A model generated the notes under the pieces. That model searched no databases. It had not been told where the DNA came from and worked only from the letters and a program-made list of their open reading frames with translations. Shown in pieces: positions 52,288 through 61,244 of a stretch of 64,000 nt of DNA. The position numbers and the translations under genes were made by a program. The stretch comes from Geovibrio ferrireducens (GTDB lineage Bacteria; Chrysiogenota; Deferribacteres; Deferribacterales; Geovibrionaceae). How positions within the stretch are numbered: the first letter of the stretch is position 1; each line of letters begins with the position of its first letter. The DNA is taken from positions 186,001 to 250,000 of the forward strand of contig NZ_JAJAPB010000004.1 of the NCBI RefSeq assembly GCF_026226615.1. The letters are read 5' to 3'.

Positions 52288-53114
52288 TTTCCGTCCCCTT
52301 TGAGATAGTCAAGGAGTATGTGAGATTTTTCGTCACGGAAGAAGGGGGAGTGTATTCTGGCGAGGCGTATATCTTCCTGTTCAAGCTCCACTATTCCCAT
52401 GGTTTCCTCAAACTGCGGGAGTCTGGCTTTTCTGGAACCGAGAGCCGAATAAGCCTCCGAACCGCCCCAGAATGCCACGCCGTCCTCAACACCGACACGG
52501 TTGACATACACAAGATTAACGGTGAGCAGGCTGGCGGTATATTTGTTTGATGTCTGCCATATTGAGGCGGCTTCCAGCCCATCGCCCACAACTCCTCTTG
52601 CCGGGCTGTTGGAGGGAATGAAGATTGTCTGCACTCCCATGCGGCTCAGGATATAGATGGAGCTTGTATGGAGCGCATCCTCGCAGATGAGGATTCCGCA
52701 CTTGCCGAGTGCGGTGTCAAACACGGAGAACTGTTTGCCGGCGGCGAAGTATCTCGCCTCCTCAAACATGGTGTAATCGGGCAGGTAGACCTTTTTATGG
52801 AGGTGAACCAGCCTGCCCTTTTCGGCATATGCGCTTACATTATAAAAAAGATTGTCCTCACCTTCGTAAACGAAGCCGAAGACAATTGATATGTCTTTGG
52901 AAAGGGATATTATTTTTTTTATCACCCTGTCGTCTGTCTTCATGGCTACATCACTGACATAGTCCAGCAGATAATACCCCGTGAGCGAAAGCTCAGGAAA
53001 CACAATGCAATCGCATTTTTCCGAAACGGCCTTTTCTATATACTCCTCATGGAGCTTAAGGTTCTTGGCCGTGTCGCCCAGAAAGGGCTTTATCTGCGCC
53101 AGACAGATCCGCAT
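52284..53114 (-). CDS. Nitrilase-family glutamine amidase, probable NAD synthetase partner
   Basis: The 276-residue protein is a carbon-nitrogen hydrolase with the Glu-Lys-Cys triad: Glu in IVFPELSLTGYYL, Lys in LHKKVYLPDYTMFEE, and Cys in GILICEDALH. The wording FPELSLTGY, YLPDYTMFEEARYF and ICED is the same as in the amidase domain of fused glutamine-dependent NAD synthetases. It overlaps nadE (ATGA), so the inferred role is to supply ammonia from glutamine to NadE. A beta-ureidopropionase-type side role is less likely given the context. Confidence 0.85.
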   Translation of the reverse strand: MRICLAQIKPFLGDTAKNLKLHEEYIEKAVSEKCDCIVFPELSLTGYYLLDYVSDVAMKTDDRVIKKIISLSKDISIVFGFVYEGEDNLFYNVSAYAEKGRLVHLHKKVYLPDYTMFEEARYFAAGKQFSVFDTALGKCGILICEDALHTSSIYILSRMGVQTIFIPSNSPARGVVGDGLEAASIWQTSNKYTASLLTVNLVYVNRVGVEDGVAFWGGSEAYSALGSRKARLPQFEETMGIVELEQEDIRLARIHSPFFRDEKSHILLDYLKGDGK

Positions 53115-53594
53115 TTATTCACCGTCCCTCACGAAAGTACCGCTTTTTCCGCCGGATTTTTTCATAAGGCGCACATCGCTTATAACCATGCCTTTATCCA
53201 CTGCCTTACACATATCATAGATAGTGAGTGCGGCAACGGAAACGCCTGTGAGGGCTTCCATCTCTATGCCCGTCTTTCCGGTGAGCTTAGCGGTAACTTC
53301 TATTTCTATTTCACTCTTTTCGGTATCGGGATAGAAATAAACATCAACTGCCGTTACATTAAGCGGATGGCACATGGGGATCAGATCACCTGTTTTTTTC
53401 ACAGCCATTATTCCCGCCACGCGGGCAACCTCAAAAACATTACCCTTTTCCATTCTGCTTTCCAGAACAAGTTTAAGGGTTTCGGGCTTCATGATTATGC
53501 GCCCTTTTGCAGTTGCTTCTCTCACAGTGTCCGTCTTGGCGGTAACGTCCACCATGCGGCTTCTTCCTTCCTCGTCAAAATGGGTAAAAGACAT
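53115..53594 (-). CDS. moaC: Cyclic pyranopterin monophosphate synthase
   Basis: MoaC acts with MoaA in the first step of molybdenum cofactor synthesis. The 159-residue protein has the conserved start LTHFDEEGRSRMVDVTAK-like region (FTHFDEEGRSRMVDV), AGIMAVKKTGDLIPMCHPL and GIEMEALTGVSVAALTIYDMCKA (spaced), with the active-site MCHPL and Lys residues. The cofactor is needed by the molybdoenzyme at 17486-19762. It is directly upstream of the nitrilase gene, with no gap. Confidence 0.96.
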   Translation of the reverse strand: MSFTHFDEEGRSRMVDVTAKTDTVREATAKGRIIMKPETLKLVLESRMEKGNVFEVARVAGIMAVKKTGDLIPMCHPLNVTAVDVYFYPDTEKSEIEIEVTAKLTGKTGIEMEALTGVSVAALTIYDMCKAVDKGMVISDVRLMKKSGGKSGTFVRDGE

Positions 53595-53607
53595 TGTATT
53601 TATACCT

Positions 53608-54399
53608 CTAATGGGGATATTGCTTAAAAAATTCGTCCACAGGTCTGCTGGACACTATATAGTCCCATATTCTGCCGCTTCCGCTGCGGATGTCATGCAG
53701 GTCGGTTTCAGTTCTTTCGACTGTATACTCCGCACTGTCCTTATAGTCCACAACTTTGCCGTTCTCAAACACGGGGACACGGAAAACAATTTTGTATGAA
53801 TCGGCATCGTAAAGCAGCATCTTCATCATAACAATCTCGATGAATTTTGCCATAGTCTCGCTTAAAGGGTTTTCTCTCATGGAGGGGACAGGTTTTCCGG
53901 TTCCGTCCACCGCACAGTAAAGCACGTTAACTATGGCTGTGCCGTCTTTTTTTCTTCCTTCTAGAATTTTAAGGTTGGGAACTATGTTCTGCCTTCTGGA
54001 AAAGATCGATTCCCTGATCATCTGATTAAACTGGCTGGCCATGTTCATGATGTCAATCATGAATTTCTTCTCTATATCGCTTTTGGTGATATGCTCATCC
54101 TTAAGCTCATAGCGGAACTCCACCAGTTCGGAGCGGACATAGGCTTCCCTGCGGTTATAGAGGCGCACCTTGTACCAGTTCCCTTTTTTGGAAAGCACAA
54201 TTATTTTGCTCCCTTTGGGAAGTTTGGTAATGACCGGGCTGTTGGTATCCGGCCTTTCACGAGCCATGACTCCTTCACCGGCGATGTGCCCCAGCGCTTC
54301 GAGGATTCCCTCGCGTTCGCCTATGTGCACCGGCTCAGCCGCATAAAGTCCGGCTGAGAAAAGCGTCAGAAGAAGAGTCAGGGCGAAAGCCCTAAACAT
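53608..54399 (-). CDS. Exported SH3-domain protein
   Basis: The protein has 263 residues from Met 54399. A signal peptide (MFRAFALTLLLTLFSAGLYA) is followed by a bacterial SH3 domain: GEGVMARERPDTNSPVITKLPKGSKIIVL and GNWYKVRLYNRREAYVRSELVEF (spaced). The C-terminal 150 residues form an unrecognised alpha-beta domain. The start at 54399 is chosen over 54435 because it gives a clean signal peptide, AGG lies upstream, and the overlap with ychF falls to 8 bp. Such SH3 domains often bind peptidoglycan in the periplasm. The specific role is unknown. Confidence 0.8.
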   Translation of the reverse strand: MFRAFALTLLLTLFSAGLYAAEPVHIGEREGILEALGHIAGEGVMARERPDTNSPVITKLPKGSKIIVLSKKGNWYKVRLYNRREAYVRSELVEFRYELKDEHITKSDIEKKFMIDIMNMASQFNQMIRESIFSRRQNIVPNLKILEGRKKDGTAIVNVLYCAVDGTGKPVPSMRENPLSETMAKFIEIVMMKMLLYDADSYKIVFRVPVFENGKVVDYKDSAEYTVERTETDLHDIRSGSGRIWDYIVSSRPVDEFFKQYPH

Positions 54400-55486
54400 T
54401 AAACCTGAAATAGATGATGTCGCCGTCCTGAACAATATACTCCTTTCCTTCCAGCCTCATTTTACCGAGTTCCTTGGCCTTTGCCATGGAGCCTGCGGTT
54501 TCAAAGTCGCTGAATGAGGTAACTTCCGCACGGATGAATCCACGCTCTATATCAGAGTGGATTTTCCCCGCCGCCTTCTGCGCGGTGGTTCCTCCGGTTA
54601 CTGTCCACGCGCGGACTTCCTTTTCGCCCGCGGTAAAAAAGGTTATGAGATCAAGCAGTTTGTACCCCTGCGCTATCATAGACTGCAACCCTGAACGGTC
54701 AAGCCCCATGCTGGCAAGAAACTCCTTGGCTTCTTCCTCGTCAAGTTCCGCTATCTCGGATTCGATAGCGCCGCATATTTTAACAACAACGGCATTCTCC
54801 TTCGCCGCTATCTCACGTACTTTTCTCACATGCTCATTATCTTCCGCCAGAACCGCCTCATCAACATTGGCAACATACATTACCGGCTTTGAGGTAATGA
54901 GAGGGTATTCTTTAAGGGATTCGGTAAGCTCCTCAAACCCATCTATGCTTCTGATCATTCTGCCTTTCTGGATTTCAGCAAGGAGCATTTCAAGCTGTTC
55001 GGCGCGTCTTTTAGTTTCCTTGTCGCCGCCTTTGGCAGCTTTTTTATTTCTGTCCACCGCGCGTTCAACAAGCTCCATATCGCTGAGAAGAAGCTCGGTG
55101 TTGATTATCTCAATATCGCGCACAGGATCAACGCCGCCTTCCACATGCACAACATTAGGATCGTCAAAACAGCGCACAACATGCGCCACCGCATCCACCT
55201 GACGGATATGCGTGAGGAATTTGTTGCCGAGGCCTTCGCCCTGACTTGCGCCTTTCACAAGGCCTGCTATATCTATAAACTCGATAGTGGTAGCCACTGT
55301 TGACTGCGGCTTTATTTTTTCCACAAGAAAATCCATTCTTTCATCAGGAACCGGAACTATGCCCCTGTTGGGGTCTATGGTGCAGAAAGGGTAGTTTGCG
55401 CTTTCCGCTCCGGCTTTAGTAAGTGCGTTGAATATAGTGGACTTGCCGACATTGGGCAGGCCGACTATTCCGCAGTTGAAACCCAT
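54392..55486 (-). CDS. ychF: Ribosome-binding ATPase/GTPase YchF
   Basis: This Obg-family P-loop protein (known as an ATPase in several species) is tied to ribosomes and stress response. The 364-residue protein has G1 GLPNVGKST near residue 8, switch DIAGLVKGAS, the NxxE-like MYVANVDE in place of NKxD, and the C-terminal TGS domain (DLITFFTAGEKEVRAWTV, GSMAKAKELGKMRLEGKEYIVQDGDIIYFRFNV spaced). pth and prs follow in the wider neighbourhood, as in many bacteria. Confidence 0.97.
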   Translation of the reverse strand: MGFNCGIVGLPNVGKSTIFNALTKAGAESANYPFCTIDPNRGIVPVPDERMDFLVEKIKPQSTVATTIEFIDIAGLVKGASQGEGLGNKFLTHIRQVDAVAHVVRCFDDPNVVHVEGGVDPVRDIEIINTELLLSDMELVERAVDRNKKAAKGGDKETKRRAEQLEMLLAEIQKGRMIRSIDGFEELTESLKEYPLITSKPVMYVANVDEAVLAEDNEHVRKVREIAAKENAVVVKICGAIESEIAELDEEEAKEFLASMGLDRSGLQSMIAQGYKLLDLITFFTAGEKEVRAWTVTGGTTAQKAAGKIHSDIERGFIRAEVTSFSDFETAGSMAKAKELGKMRLEGKEYIVQDGDIIYFRFNV

Positions 55487-55583
55487 AATAACCTCATATT
55501 GTCTGCTTGCTTAAAGAACAATTATATTGCTACAAGTTTGAAAAAAAAGCAAAGAAGAGTTTAGTTTTCGGCATACGCCTTAT

Positions 55584-55613
55584 AAAAAAAGGGCAGGCCT
55601 TTTCAGCCTGCCC
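55584..55613 (-). terminator. Intrinsic terminator after hppA
   Basis: GGGCAGGC pairs with GCCTGCCC (55591-55613) and is followed by seven T on the minus strand. It separates hppA from ychF. Confidence 0.92.
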
Positions 55614-55641
55614 CTCGTTACCGTAATATTCTGTCAGCTTA

Positions 55642-57678
55642 TCAGCCCAGAAGAAGGGGGGCGATGATAAGTGAAACAATGCTCATAAGTTTTACAAGGA
55701 TGTTCATAGCAGGGCCGCTTGTATCTTTAAAGGGGTCGCCCACTGTATCACCCACAACCGCGGCTTTGTGCTGGTCAGAGCCTTTCCCCGCGCTGTCCCA
55801 CTCGCCTTTTTCGATTGCTTTTTTAGCGTTGTCCCATGCGCCGCCGGCATTAGACATAAGCAGAGCGAGAAGAACGCCTGTAACCGTAGCGCCTGCGAGC
55901 ATACCGCCGAGAGCCTCTTTACCGAGAAGGAAGCCCACAACAACGGGTGCAAGAACCGCAACAACACCGGGGAGAATCATCTCTTTAAGTGCGGCAGCAG
56001 TTGATATGTCAACGCATGTTTTGGGGTCCGGCTTAACGCCTTCTTTTCCTTCAAGCAGACCGGGGATTTCCCTGAACTGACGGCGGATTTCATCAACCAT
56101 CTGTCCTGCGGCCTTACCAACTGAAGTCATTGTCATAGCCGCAACGAGGAAAGGCAGGAAGCCGCCCACGAAAAGACCTATAACAACTATGGGTTTTGTT
56201 ATGTCTATGCTGGTGATTCCGGCGCTGCTGGCATATGCGGCGAAAAGCGCAAGTGCGGTGAGAGCGGCGGAGCCTATAGCGAAGCCTTTACCGACGGCAG
56301 CGGTAGTGTTGCCGATCGCATCAAGGCTGTCAGTGATTTTTCTTACTTCGGGTCCGAGTTCAGCCATTTCGGAGATACCGCCCGCGTTGTCCGCGATGGG
56401 GCCGTATGCATCAACTGTCATAGTAACGCCCACTGTGGCAAGCATGCCCACTGCGGCGATACCTATTCCGTAAAGACCTGCTGAGGCGTTTGCAACGAAG
56501 ATGGCAACGCAGATGAGGATTACGGGAATAACAACTGATTCAAGACCTACGGCGAAACCGTGGATAATGTTTGTTGCGGAGCCGGTTTCAGAAGCGTGAA
56601 CGATTCTTTTAACAGGGCCTGCCGCTGTGTAGTACTCTGTAACAAGACCGATTGCGATACCTGCAAGCGTACCGGAAAGAAGAGCCCAGAACACGCCCGC
56701 TTTGATTCCGTACATAGCGATTACGAAGTAAGCGGCTATAAGGAAAAGACCTGCGCCGATGAATGTGGAATATCTGAGCGCAGATGCGGGGGGAGTGTTT
56801 TTAAGGAGCTTCATGGAGAAAACGCCCACAAGGGAAGCTATGAGGCCGATTACCGCAAGACCTATGGGGAGTGACATCATGTTTATTTTGAAGAGGTCTG
56901 AAGCAACGTCTGTCTGGCTGATAAGATTTATAAGCTCAGGAGAGGCTGTTGCGGCGATTGCGATTGTTGCAATTATAGACCCTACATAGGACTCGAAAAT
57001 ATCCGCGCCCATACCTGCGATGTCGCCCACGTTGTCGCCCACGTTATCAGCGATAACGCCGGGGTTCCTGTGGTCATCCTCAGGGATGTTTGCTTCAACT
57101 TTACCAACAAGGTCAGCACCCACGTCCGCAGCTTTGGTGTATATACCGCCGCCCACACGTGCGAAAAGAGCGATTGAAGAAGCGCCCATTGCAAAACCAT
57201 TGATGTATTTTGATGTTTCGGGGTCGCCGAAAATCATGAACAGAATACCCACGCCTATGAGACCAAGGCTCGCAACTGAAAGTCCCATAACAGCACCGCC
57301 GTTGTATGAAACGGAGAGTGCAGCAGCCATTCCGCCGCTTCTTGCGGCTTCACTTGTTCTGACGTTGGCGCGTGTTGCGGATTTCATTCCGAAGAAGCCC
57401 GCTGCCACAGAGCAGAGCGCTCCGGCAAGGAAAGCAACTGCGGTGTAGATTCCGAGGCTGGAAGAGAACAGCATAAGTATAAAAACTATTGCGACAAAGA
57501 AAGAAAGAACTTTGTATTCTCTGCCAAGAAACGCCATGGCTCCATCATGGATCATGTCTGAAATTTCTTTCATTTTCTCATTGCCGGCGGATTTGCTCTT
57601 AACAGAGCTGTAAATCACATACGCAACAATAAGACCCACCACACCCAAAACCGGTGCGAGGTACATCATCATTGACAT
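55642..57678 (-). CDS. hppA: Membrane-bound ion-pumping pyrophosphatase
   Basis: This integral membrane pump couples pyrophosphate hydrolysis to ion export. The 678-residue protein has about 16 membrane helices. The substrate motifs are [22 protein letters not shown] (spaced, near residue 180-200), [21 protein letters not shown], and the C-terminal [18 protein letters not shown]. The segment [11 protein letters not shown] has Ala where potassium-independent enzymes carry Lys (GNTTKA), which points to the potassium-dependent class. Whether the pumped ion is Na+ or H+ cannot be decided by eye. It has a strong Shine-Dalgarno (AAGGAGG). It is isolated between a terminator and a repeat-rich region. 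Confidence 0.96.
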   Translation of the reverse strand: MSMMMYLAPVLGVVGLIVAYVIYSSVKSKSAGNEKMKEISDMIHDGAMAFLGREYKVLSFFVAIVFILMLFSSSLGIYTAVAFLAGALCSVAAGFFGMKSATRANVRTSEAARSGGMAAALSVSYNGGAVMGLSVASLGLIGVGILFMIFGDPETSKYINGFAMGASSIALFARVGGGIYTKAADVGADLVGKVEANIPEDDHRNPGVIADNVGDNVGDIAGMGADIFESYVGSIIATIAIAATASPELINLISQTDVASDLFKINMMSLPIGLAVIGLIASLVGVFSMKLLKNTPPASALRYSTFIGAGLFLIAAYFVIAMYGIKAGVFWALLSGTLAGIAIGLVTEYYTAAGPVKRIVHASETGSATNIIHGFAVGLESVVIPVILICVAIFVANASAGLYGIGIAAVGMLATVGVTMTVDAYGPIADNAGGISEMAELGPEVRKITDSLDAIGNTTAAVGKGFAIGSAALTALALFAAYASSAGITSIDITKPIVVIGLFVGGFLPFLVAAMTMTSVGKAAGQMVDEIRRQFREIPGLLEGKEGVKPDPKTCVDISTAAALKEMILPGVVAVLAPVVVGFLLGKEALGGMLAGATVTGVLLALLMSNAGGAWDNAKKAIEKGEWDSAGKGSDQHKAAVVGDTVGDPFKDTSGPAMNILVKLMSIVSLIIAPLLLG

Positions 57679-57761
57679 TTGGTCCTCCTTATTAATTAAA
57701 TATGTTTCGGCATGAGCCGATTAACGGCTGTCACCGTTTAACTTCCGATACGCTTTATCAG

Positions 57762-57856
57762 TGTATAAATCCGCACATCCTGTCGGATTTATACACACGC
57801 TCGCGCCGTGATAAACACGGCTTCGCTTCGCACGGCGCAACTCCCTCCGTGGAGTT
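57762..57856 (+). repeat. Three-hairpin dispersed repeat family 1, copy D
   Basis: This is the most regular copy. Stem 1 is 12 bp (TGTATAAATCCG / CGGATTTATACA) with loop CACATCCTGT. Stem 2 is GCCGTG/CACGGC with loop ATAAA. Stem 3 is AACTCC/GGAGTT with loop CTCCGT. The linkers are CACGCTCGC and TTCGCTTCGCACGGCG. It lies between hppA and pth. Confidence 0.9.
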
Positions 57857-58206
57857 GGGGTTACGTCACATGCTCCTCAATGATTAAATATATTTAGCAG
57901 GAGGATAAGTTAATGTATTCTCCCTGTTCAAAACCTGCATCGTTTTCTCAGTTCGGTGCACGGTACATCCTGTCCGTTCATGATAGTTCGCAGAAACCTA
58001 CTTCCTGTAGTTTCTGCTCACTCGCAGCCTGCGAAGCAAAGCTTCTTGCTGCTCTCGCTCGTTTGCGCTCCTCGCATTCGCTCCGGTGCGCACTCCGCGG
58101 GTACATCCATGTACCTTAATCATGACAGTTCGCAAAACCAAGTTCGGCTTCGCAAGGCGCAGCTCCCTCCTTTCTTAAAGGAGGGCGGGGGAGGATTTGA
58201 AGCAGG
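57857..58206. repeat. Composite degenerate repeat region between hppA and pth (copy E)
   Basis: No gene is supported here. The region has fragments of family 1 (GGTACATCCTGTCC near 57961, CTTCGCAAGGCGCAGCTCCC near 58149) mixed with other inverted repeats: GCAGAAAC/GTTTCTGC (about 57990-58017), GGTACAT/ATGTACC (about 58098-58113), and CCCTCCTTT/AAAGGAGGG (58163-58183). It looks like nested or rearranged repeat insertions. Confidence 0.65.
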
Positions 58207-58806
58207 CTAAACCTGCTGAGTCTTATCCTGTCCTTCTTCCCCGTCGAAAACCGATTTGTTGTTATATGAATTCATGGCTGATTTCAGCCCGTTTCTCACG
58301 AGTGCTTCCGCTGCGTCCGTGCCCAGTTCAATAAACTTATCCAGCTCGGCATCGCTCTCAAACTTTCCGAGAACATGCCCCACGGTTTCGCCGCGTCTGC
58401 TTTTGCCTATTCCCATTTTCAGCCTGACGAACTTATCAGTGCCTATGAGCTCGATAATAGACTTTATCCCGTTGTGGCCGCCGCTTGAGCCGTCCTTACG
58501 GAATTTTATGCGCCCGAACTCCATATCAAGATCGTCCTGAATGACAATGAGGCTTTCGGCTTCGATCTTATAAAAACTCATAAACGGTGCAACGGACTGG
58601 CCGCTGAGGTTCATGTATGTCATGGGTTTGAGGATGAAGTGTTTTTCATCCGTGCGAAACTCGCCCCAAAGCCCCTTGAATCCATCCTTAAAGCCTGTTC
58701 CGAAACGTTCGGCGAGTCTGTCAGCCACCATAAAGCCCAGATTATGTCTGGTTTTGGCGTACTGGCTCCCCGGATTGCCGAGACCTACTATAAGCAGATT
58801 ACTCAT
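58207..58806 (-). CDS. pth: Peptidyl-tRNA hydrolase
   Basis: Pth frees tRNA from dropped-off peptidyl-tRNA. The protein has 199 residues from the Met at 58806. It has VGLGNPGSQYAKTRHNLGF with the catalytic His, PMTYMNLSGQSV with the active-site Asn, IQDDLDMEFG with the Asp, and GSSGGHNGIKSI. The start at 58806 gives the normal family N-terminus (MSNLLIVGLGNPG) and overlaps the prs stop by 8 bp (ATGAGTAA); the in-frame Met at 58818 would add four residues. The C-terminal tail is polar. Confidence 0.96.
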   Translation of the reverse strand: MSNLLIVGLGNPGSQYAKTRHNLGFMVADRLAERFGTGFKDGFKGLWGEFRTDEKHFILKPMTYMNLSGQSVAPFMSFYKIEAESLIVIQDDLDMEFGRIKFRKDGSSGGHNGIKSIIELIGTDKFVRLKMGIGKSRRGETVGHVLGKFESDAELDKFIELGTDAAEALVRNGLKSAMNSYNNKSVFDGEEGQDKTQQV

Positions 58807-59752
58807 GCCCCATTTCAAACAGTGAGCTTATGCTCTCTTTATGCTGTATTCTGTTTATAGCTTTTGCAAAGATGCCTGCTACGCTGAGAACTGCTATTTT
58901 GGAGTTCTGTTTTTCCTTAACCAGTTCCACAGTGTCGGAGATAATCACCTTCTCCAGCACGCTGTTGGTTATCCTCTCCATGGCGGGGCCTGAGAGAACT
59001 CCGTGAGCAGCAGAAGCGATAACTGATTTTGCACCGTGCTTCATGACTGCGTTAGCGGCCTGAGTGAGCGTACCTGCCGTGTCTATCATGTCATCAATTA
59101 TAATTACGTTTTTCCCTTCAACATTACCGATAACGTGCATAGCTTCCGCAGCGTTGGGAGCGCTTCTTCTTTTATCGATTATCGCAAGTGAGGTTCCGAG
59201 GAGCTTGGCGTATATTCTGGCTCTGGCCACGCCGCCCGCATCGGGGGAAACAACCACATAGTCCTCACCTTTCATTCCGTTGTCTATCATATATTTGACT
59301 ATAACAGGCGAGGAATAGAGGTTGTCCACGGGTATATCAAAAAAGCCCTGAATCTGCCCGGCGTGAAGGTTCATGGTCATTACTCTGTTTATGCCGGAAG
59401 TTTCGAGAAGGTTTGCTACGAGTTTTGCAGTGATAGGTACTCTGGGTTCTGATGTTCTGTCCTGACGTGCATAGCCGAAATAAGGGATAACGGCTGTTAT
59501 GGTTCCGGCTGAGGCTCTTTTAAGTGCATCAGTCATTATCATAAGTTCCATCAGGTGTTTATCAGTAGGGGCGCTGGTTGGTTGAACAACGAAAACGTCT
59601 CTTCCTCTTACGCTCTCATTAATTTTTACTCTTATCTCTCCGTCGCTGAAAGAGCCTACTGTGGCATCCCCCAGTCTTACGCCGAGTTCCGTGGCTATGC
59701 CTTGCGCCAGTGTTCTGTTCGCATTGCCCGAAAACAGAAGAAAATTCATCAA
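58799..59752 (-). CDS. prs: Ribose-phosphate pyrophosphokinase
   Basis: Prs makes PRPP for nucleotides, NAD, His and Trp. The 317-residue protein has FSGNANRTLAQGIATELG at the start, VRGRDVFVVQPTSAPTD, AVIPYFGYARQDR with the ATP-contact residues, the catalytic KRR (IIDKRRSAPN) and the PRPP loop IIDDMIDTAGTLTQA. Stop and start codons overlap with pth and ispE, giving the order ispE-prs-pth seen, with variations, in many Gram-negatives. Confidence 0.97.
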   Translation of the reverse strand: MMNFLLFSGNANRTLAQGIATELGVRLGDATVGSFSDGEIRVKINESVRGRDVFVVQPTSAPTDKHLMELMIMTDALKRASAGTITAVIPYFGYARQDRTSEPRVPITAKLVANLLETSGINRVMTMNLHAGQIQGFFDIPVDNLYSSPVIVKYMIDNGMKGEDYVVVSPDAGGVARARIYAKLLGTSLAIIDKRRSAPNAAEAMHVIGNVEGKNVIIIDDMIDTAGTLTQAANAVMKHGAKSVIASAAHGVLSGPAMERITNSVLEKVIISDTVELVKEKQNSKIAVLSVAGIFAKAINRIQHKESISSLFEMGHE

Positions 59753-60594
59753 CCTGCTCCTTTTATCCTTGATTTGAATACCGTGTAACCGGCAAATTTT
59801 TCTTTGATTACGGAATATGCGGACTCAAGCTGTTCATCCGTTCTGTAGACACCGAAAACAGTGGACCCGCTGCCGCTCATTAGGGCGCCTTCCGCGCCGG
59901 AATCAAGCAGGGATGTTTTAAGTACCTTCAAAACGGGGTGTTTGGCGAAAACCGCCGCCTCAAGCCCGTTCTCAAGCATGGCAGTAAGCTCCGCATAGCC
60001 CGCGACGAGGGGCATTCTAGACAGATCTGCCTTAGCCGTCAACTTCAAATTTCCGCCCCGGAATATTTCGCCGGTGGGAACATGTATGCCGGGATTAACC
60101 AGAAGAACGGGCGCACATGGCAGCTCCGCTTCGCTGACAATCACCTCTCCCCGCCCTTCGGCGTAGCATGGCTTGTCATGGAGAAAATACACTGTGTCCG
60201 AGCCTATGGAGCCCAGAATATCCGCCATATCAGTGTATGAAAGCCCAAGACCGGACAGGCTGTTGACTGCCTTAAGAAAGCATGCCGCATTGGAGCTTCC
60301 GCCGCCGAGTCCGCCGCCGGCGGGGATATTCTTGTTAAGGGTTATGCTGTATTCGTTCCGGAAGCCGTATTTTTCTGCGAGGATATTTTTCACTTTTATT
60401 ATCAGATTGGATGAGTCAGCAGGGACAGAAGCCTCACTGCACCTGAGCTCAGTTTTTTCAGCTTCCTCAATCGTGATAGTGTCGTGCAGTTCTGTCTGGG
60501 CGAACAGGGTCTGGAGGTCGTGATAACCGTCCGCCCTTCTGCCGTTTATATGGAGAAAAATATTAATTTTCGCGAAGCTTTTTACGCTTATCAA
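59749..60594 (-). CDS. ispE: 4-diphosphocytidyl-2-C-methyl-D-erythritol kinase
   Basis: This GHMP-fold kinase of the non-mevalonate isoprenoid pathway has 281 residues. It has SFAKINIFLHINGRRADGYHDLQTLF at the N-terminus (spaced), the ATP loop IPAGGGLGGGSSNAA near residue 90 and the third motif LMSGSGSTVFGVY near the C-terminus. It overlaps prs by 4 bp and the LolB-like gene by 4 bp, the same neighbours as in E. coli. Confidence 0.97.
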   Translation of the reverse strand: MISVKSFAKINIFLHINGRRADGYHDLQTLFAQTELHDTITIEEAEKTELRCSEASVPADSSNLIIKVKNILAEKYGFRNEYSITLNKNIPAGGGLGGGSSNAACFLKAVNSLSGLGLSYTDMADILGSIGSDTVYFLHDKPCYAEGRGEVIVSEAELPCAPVLLVNPGIHVPTGEIFRGGNLKLTAKADLSRMPLVAGYAELTAMLENGLEAAVFAKHPVLKVLKTSLLDSGAEGALMSGSGSTVFGVYRTDEQLESAYSVIKEKFAGYTVFKSRIKGAG

Positions 60595-61244
60595 GGTTGA
60601 AGACCTATTTCTAGAGTTTTTGCGCCGTTTTTTACTTTGATGAATGATACCGAAGCTCCGCTGTAGCCGTATTCATAAGCAACTTCACCAAGCCTGATGC
60701 TTCTGATCATCATATCGCTCCCCGCCTCTATCTCCGCATACGGTTTGCGGAAAATGTAGCCGTTTTCCGTCAGGGTCATATCATACGATTCGTCAGGTAA
60801 AGCGTAGGGGAACCGGAGTCCGAGGATCAGACCGTCCAGTCCGCGGTTTTTCATAAAAAGCCTTATCTTCTCGCTGCTTTCCACGCCTTTTTCATATGCC
60901 TTCACATCACCGTACCTGTATGTGATGTCGTAGATCACCCTTGAAAAAGCGCCGAGTATTTTCATATCGAACTCATCGGTGCATTTTTTGTCCAGAAGAG
61001 CGCGGAAGCGCACATCCTCATCCGTTGCAGTGTCGGTATATATCACGGATATACGCCCTTTGTAAGCGCAGGTCTGCCTGTTTTTTGAGGCGATTTCAGT
61101 GAGAACGGTATTTTTGTCCTGAATAAGGAAGTAATGCTTCGGCGCGCATGACACGCCGGACGCAATTATAAGAACAATAGCGGAGAGAAGCCTTACTGAC
61201 CTGAGAAAAAGGGGGTTTCTATTTACCTTTGAGAATATCATCAA
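60591..61244 (-). CDS. LolB-like outer-membrane lipoprotein (candidate)
   Basis: The 217-residue protein has a membrane-anchoring signal and a lipobox-like GVSC (Cys near residue 33), followed by a polar periplasmic domain with alternating strands: CAYKGRISVIYTD, VRFRALLDKK, FDMKILGAFSRVIYDITYRYGDV, IRLFMKN. The length, the lipoprotein nature, the strand-rich start and the place directly before ispE-prs match lolB of E. coli, and lolC and lolD are elsewhere in this window. Identity is too low to be sure; a DUF4292-like lipoprotein of the same fold is the same idea. It overlaps the upstream TPR gene by 26 bp. Confidence 0.62.
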   Translation of the reverse strand: MMIFSKVNRNPLFLRSVRLLSAIVLIIASGVSCAPKHYFLIQDKNTVLTEIASKNRQTCAYKGRISVIYTDTATDEDVRFRALLDKKCTDEFDMKILGAFSRVIYDITYRYGDVKAYEKGVESSEKIRLFMKNRGLDGLILGLRFPYALPDESYDMTLTENGYIFRKPYAEIEAGSDMMIRSIRLGEVAYEYGYSGASVSFIKVKNGAKTLEIGLQP

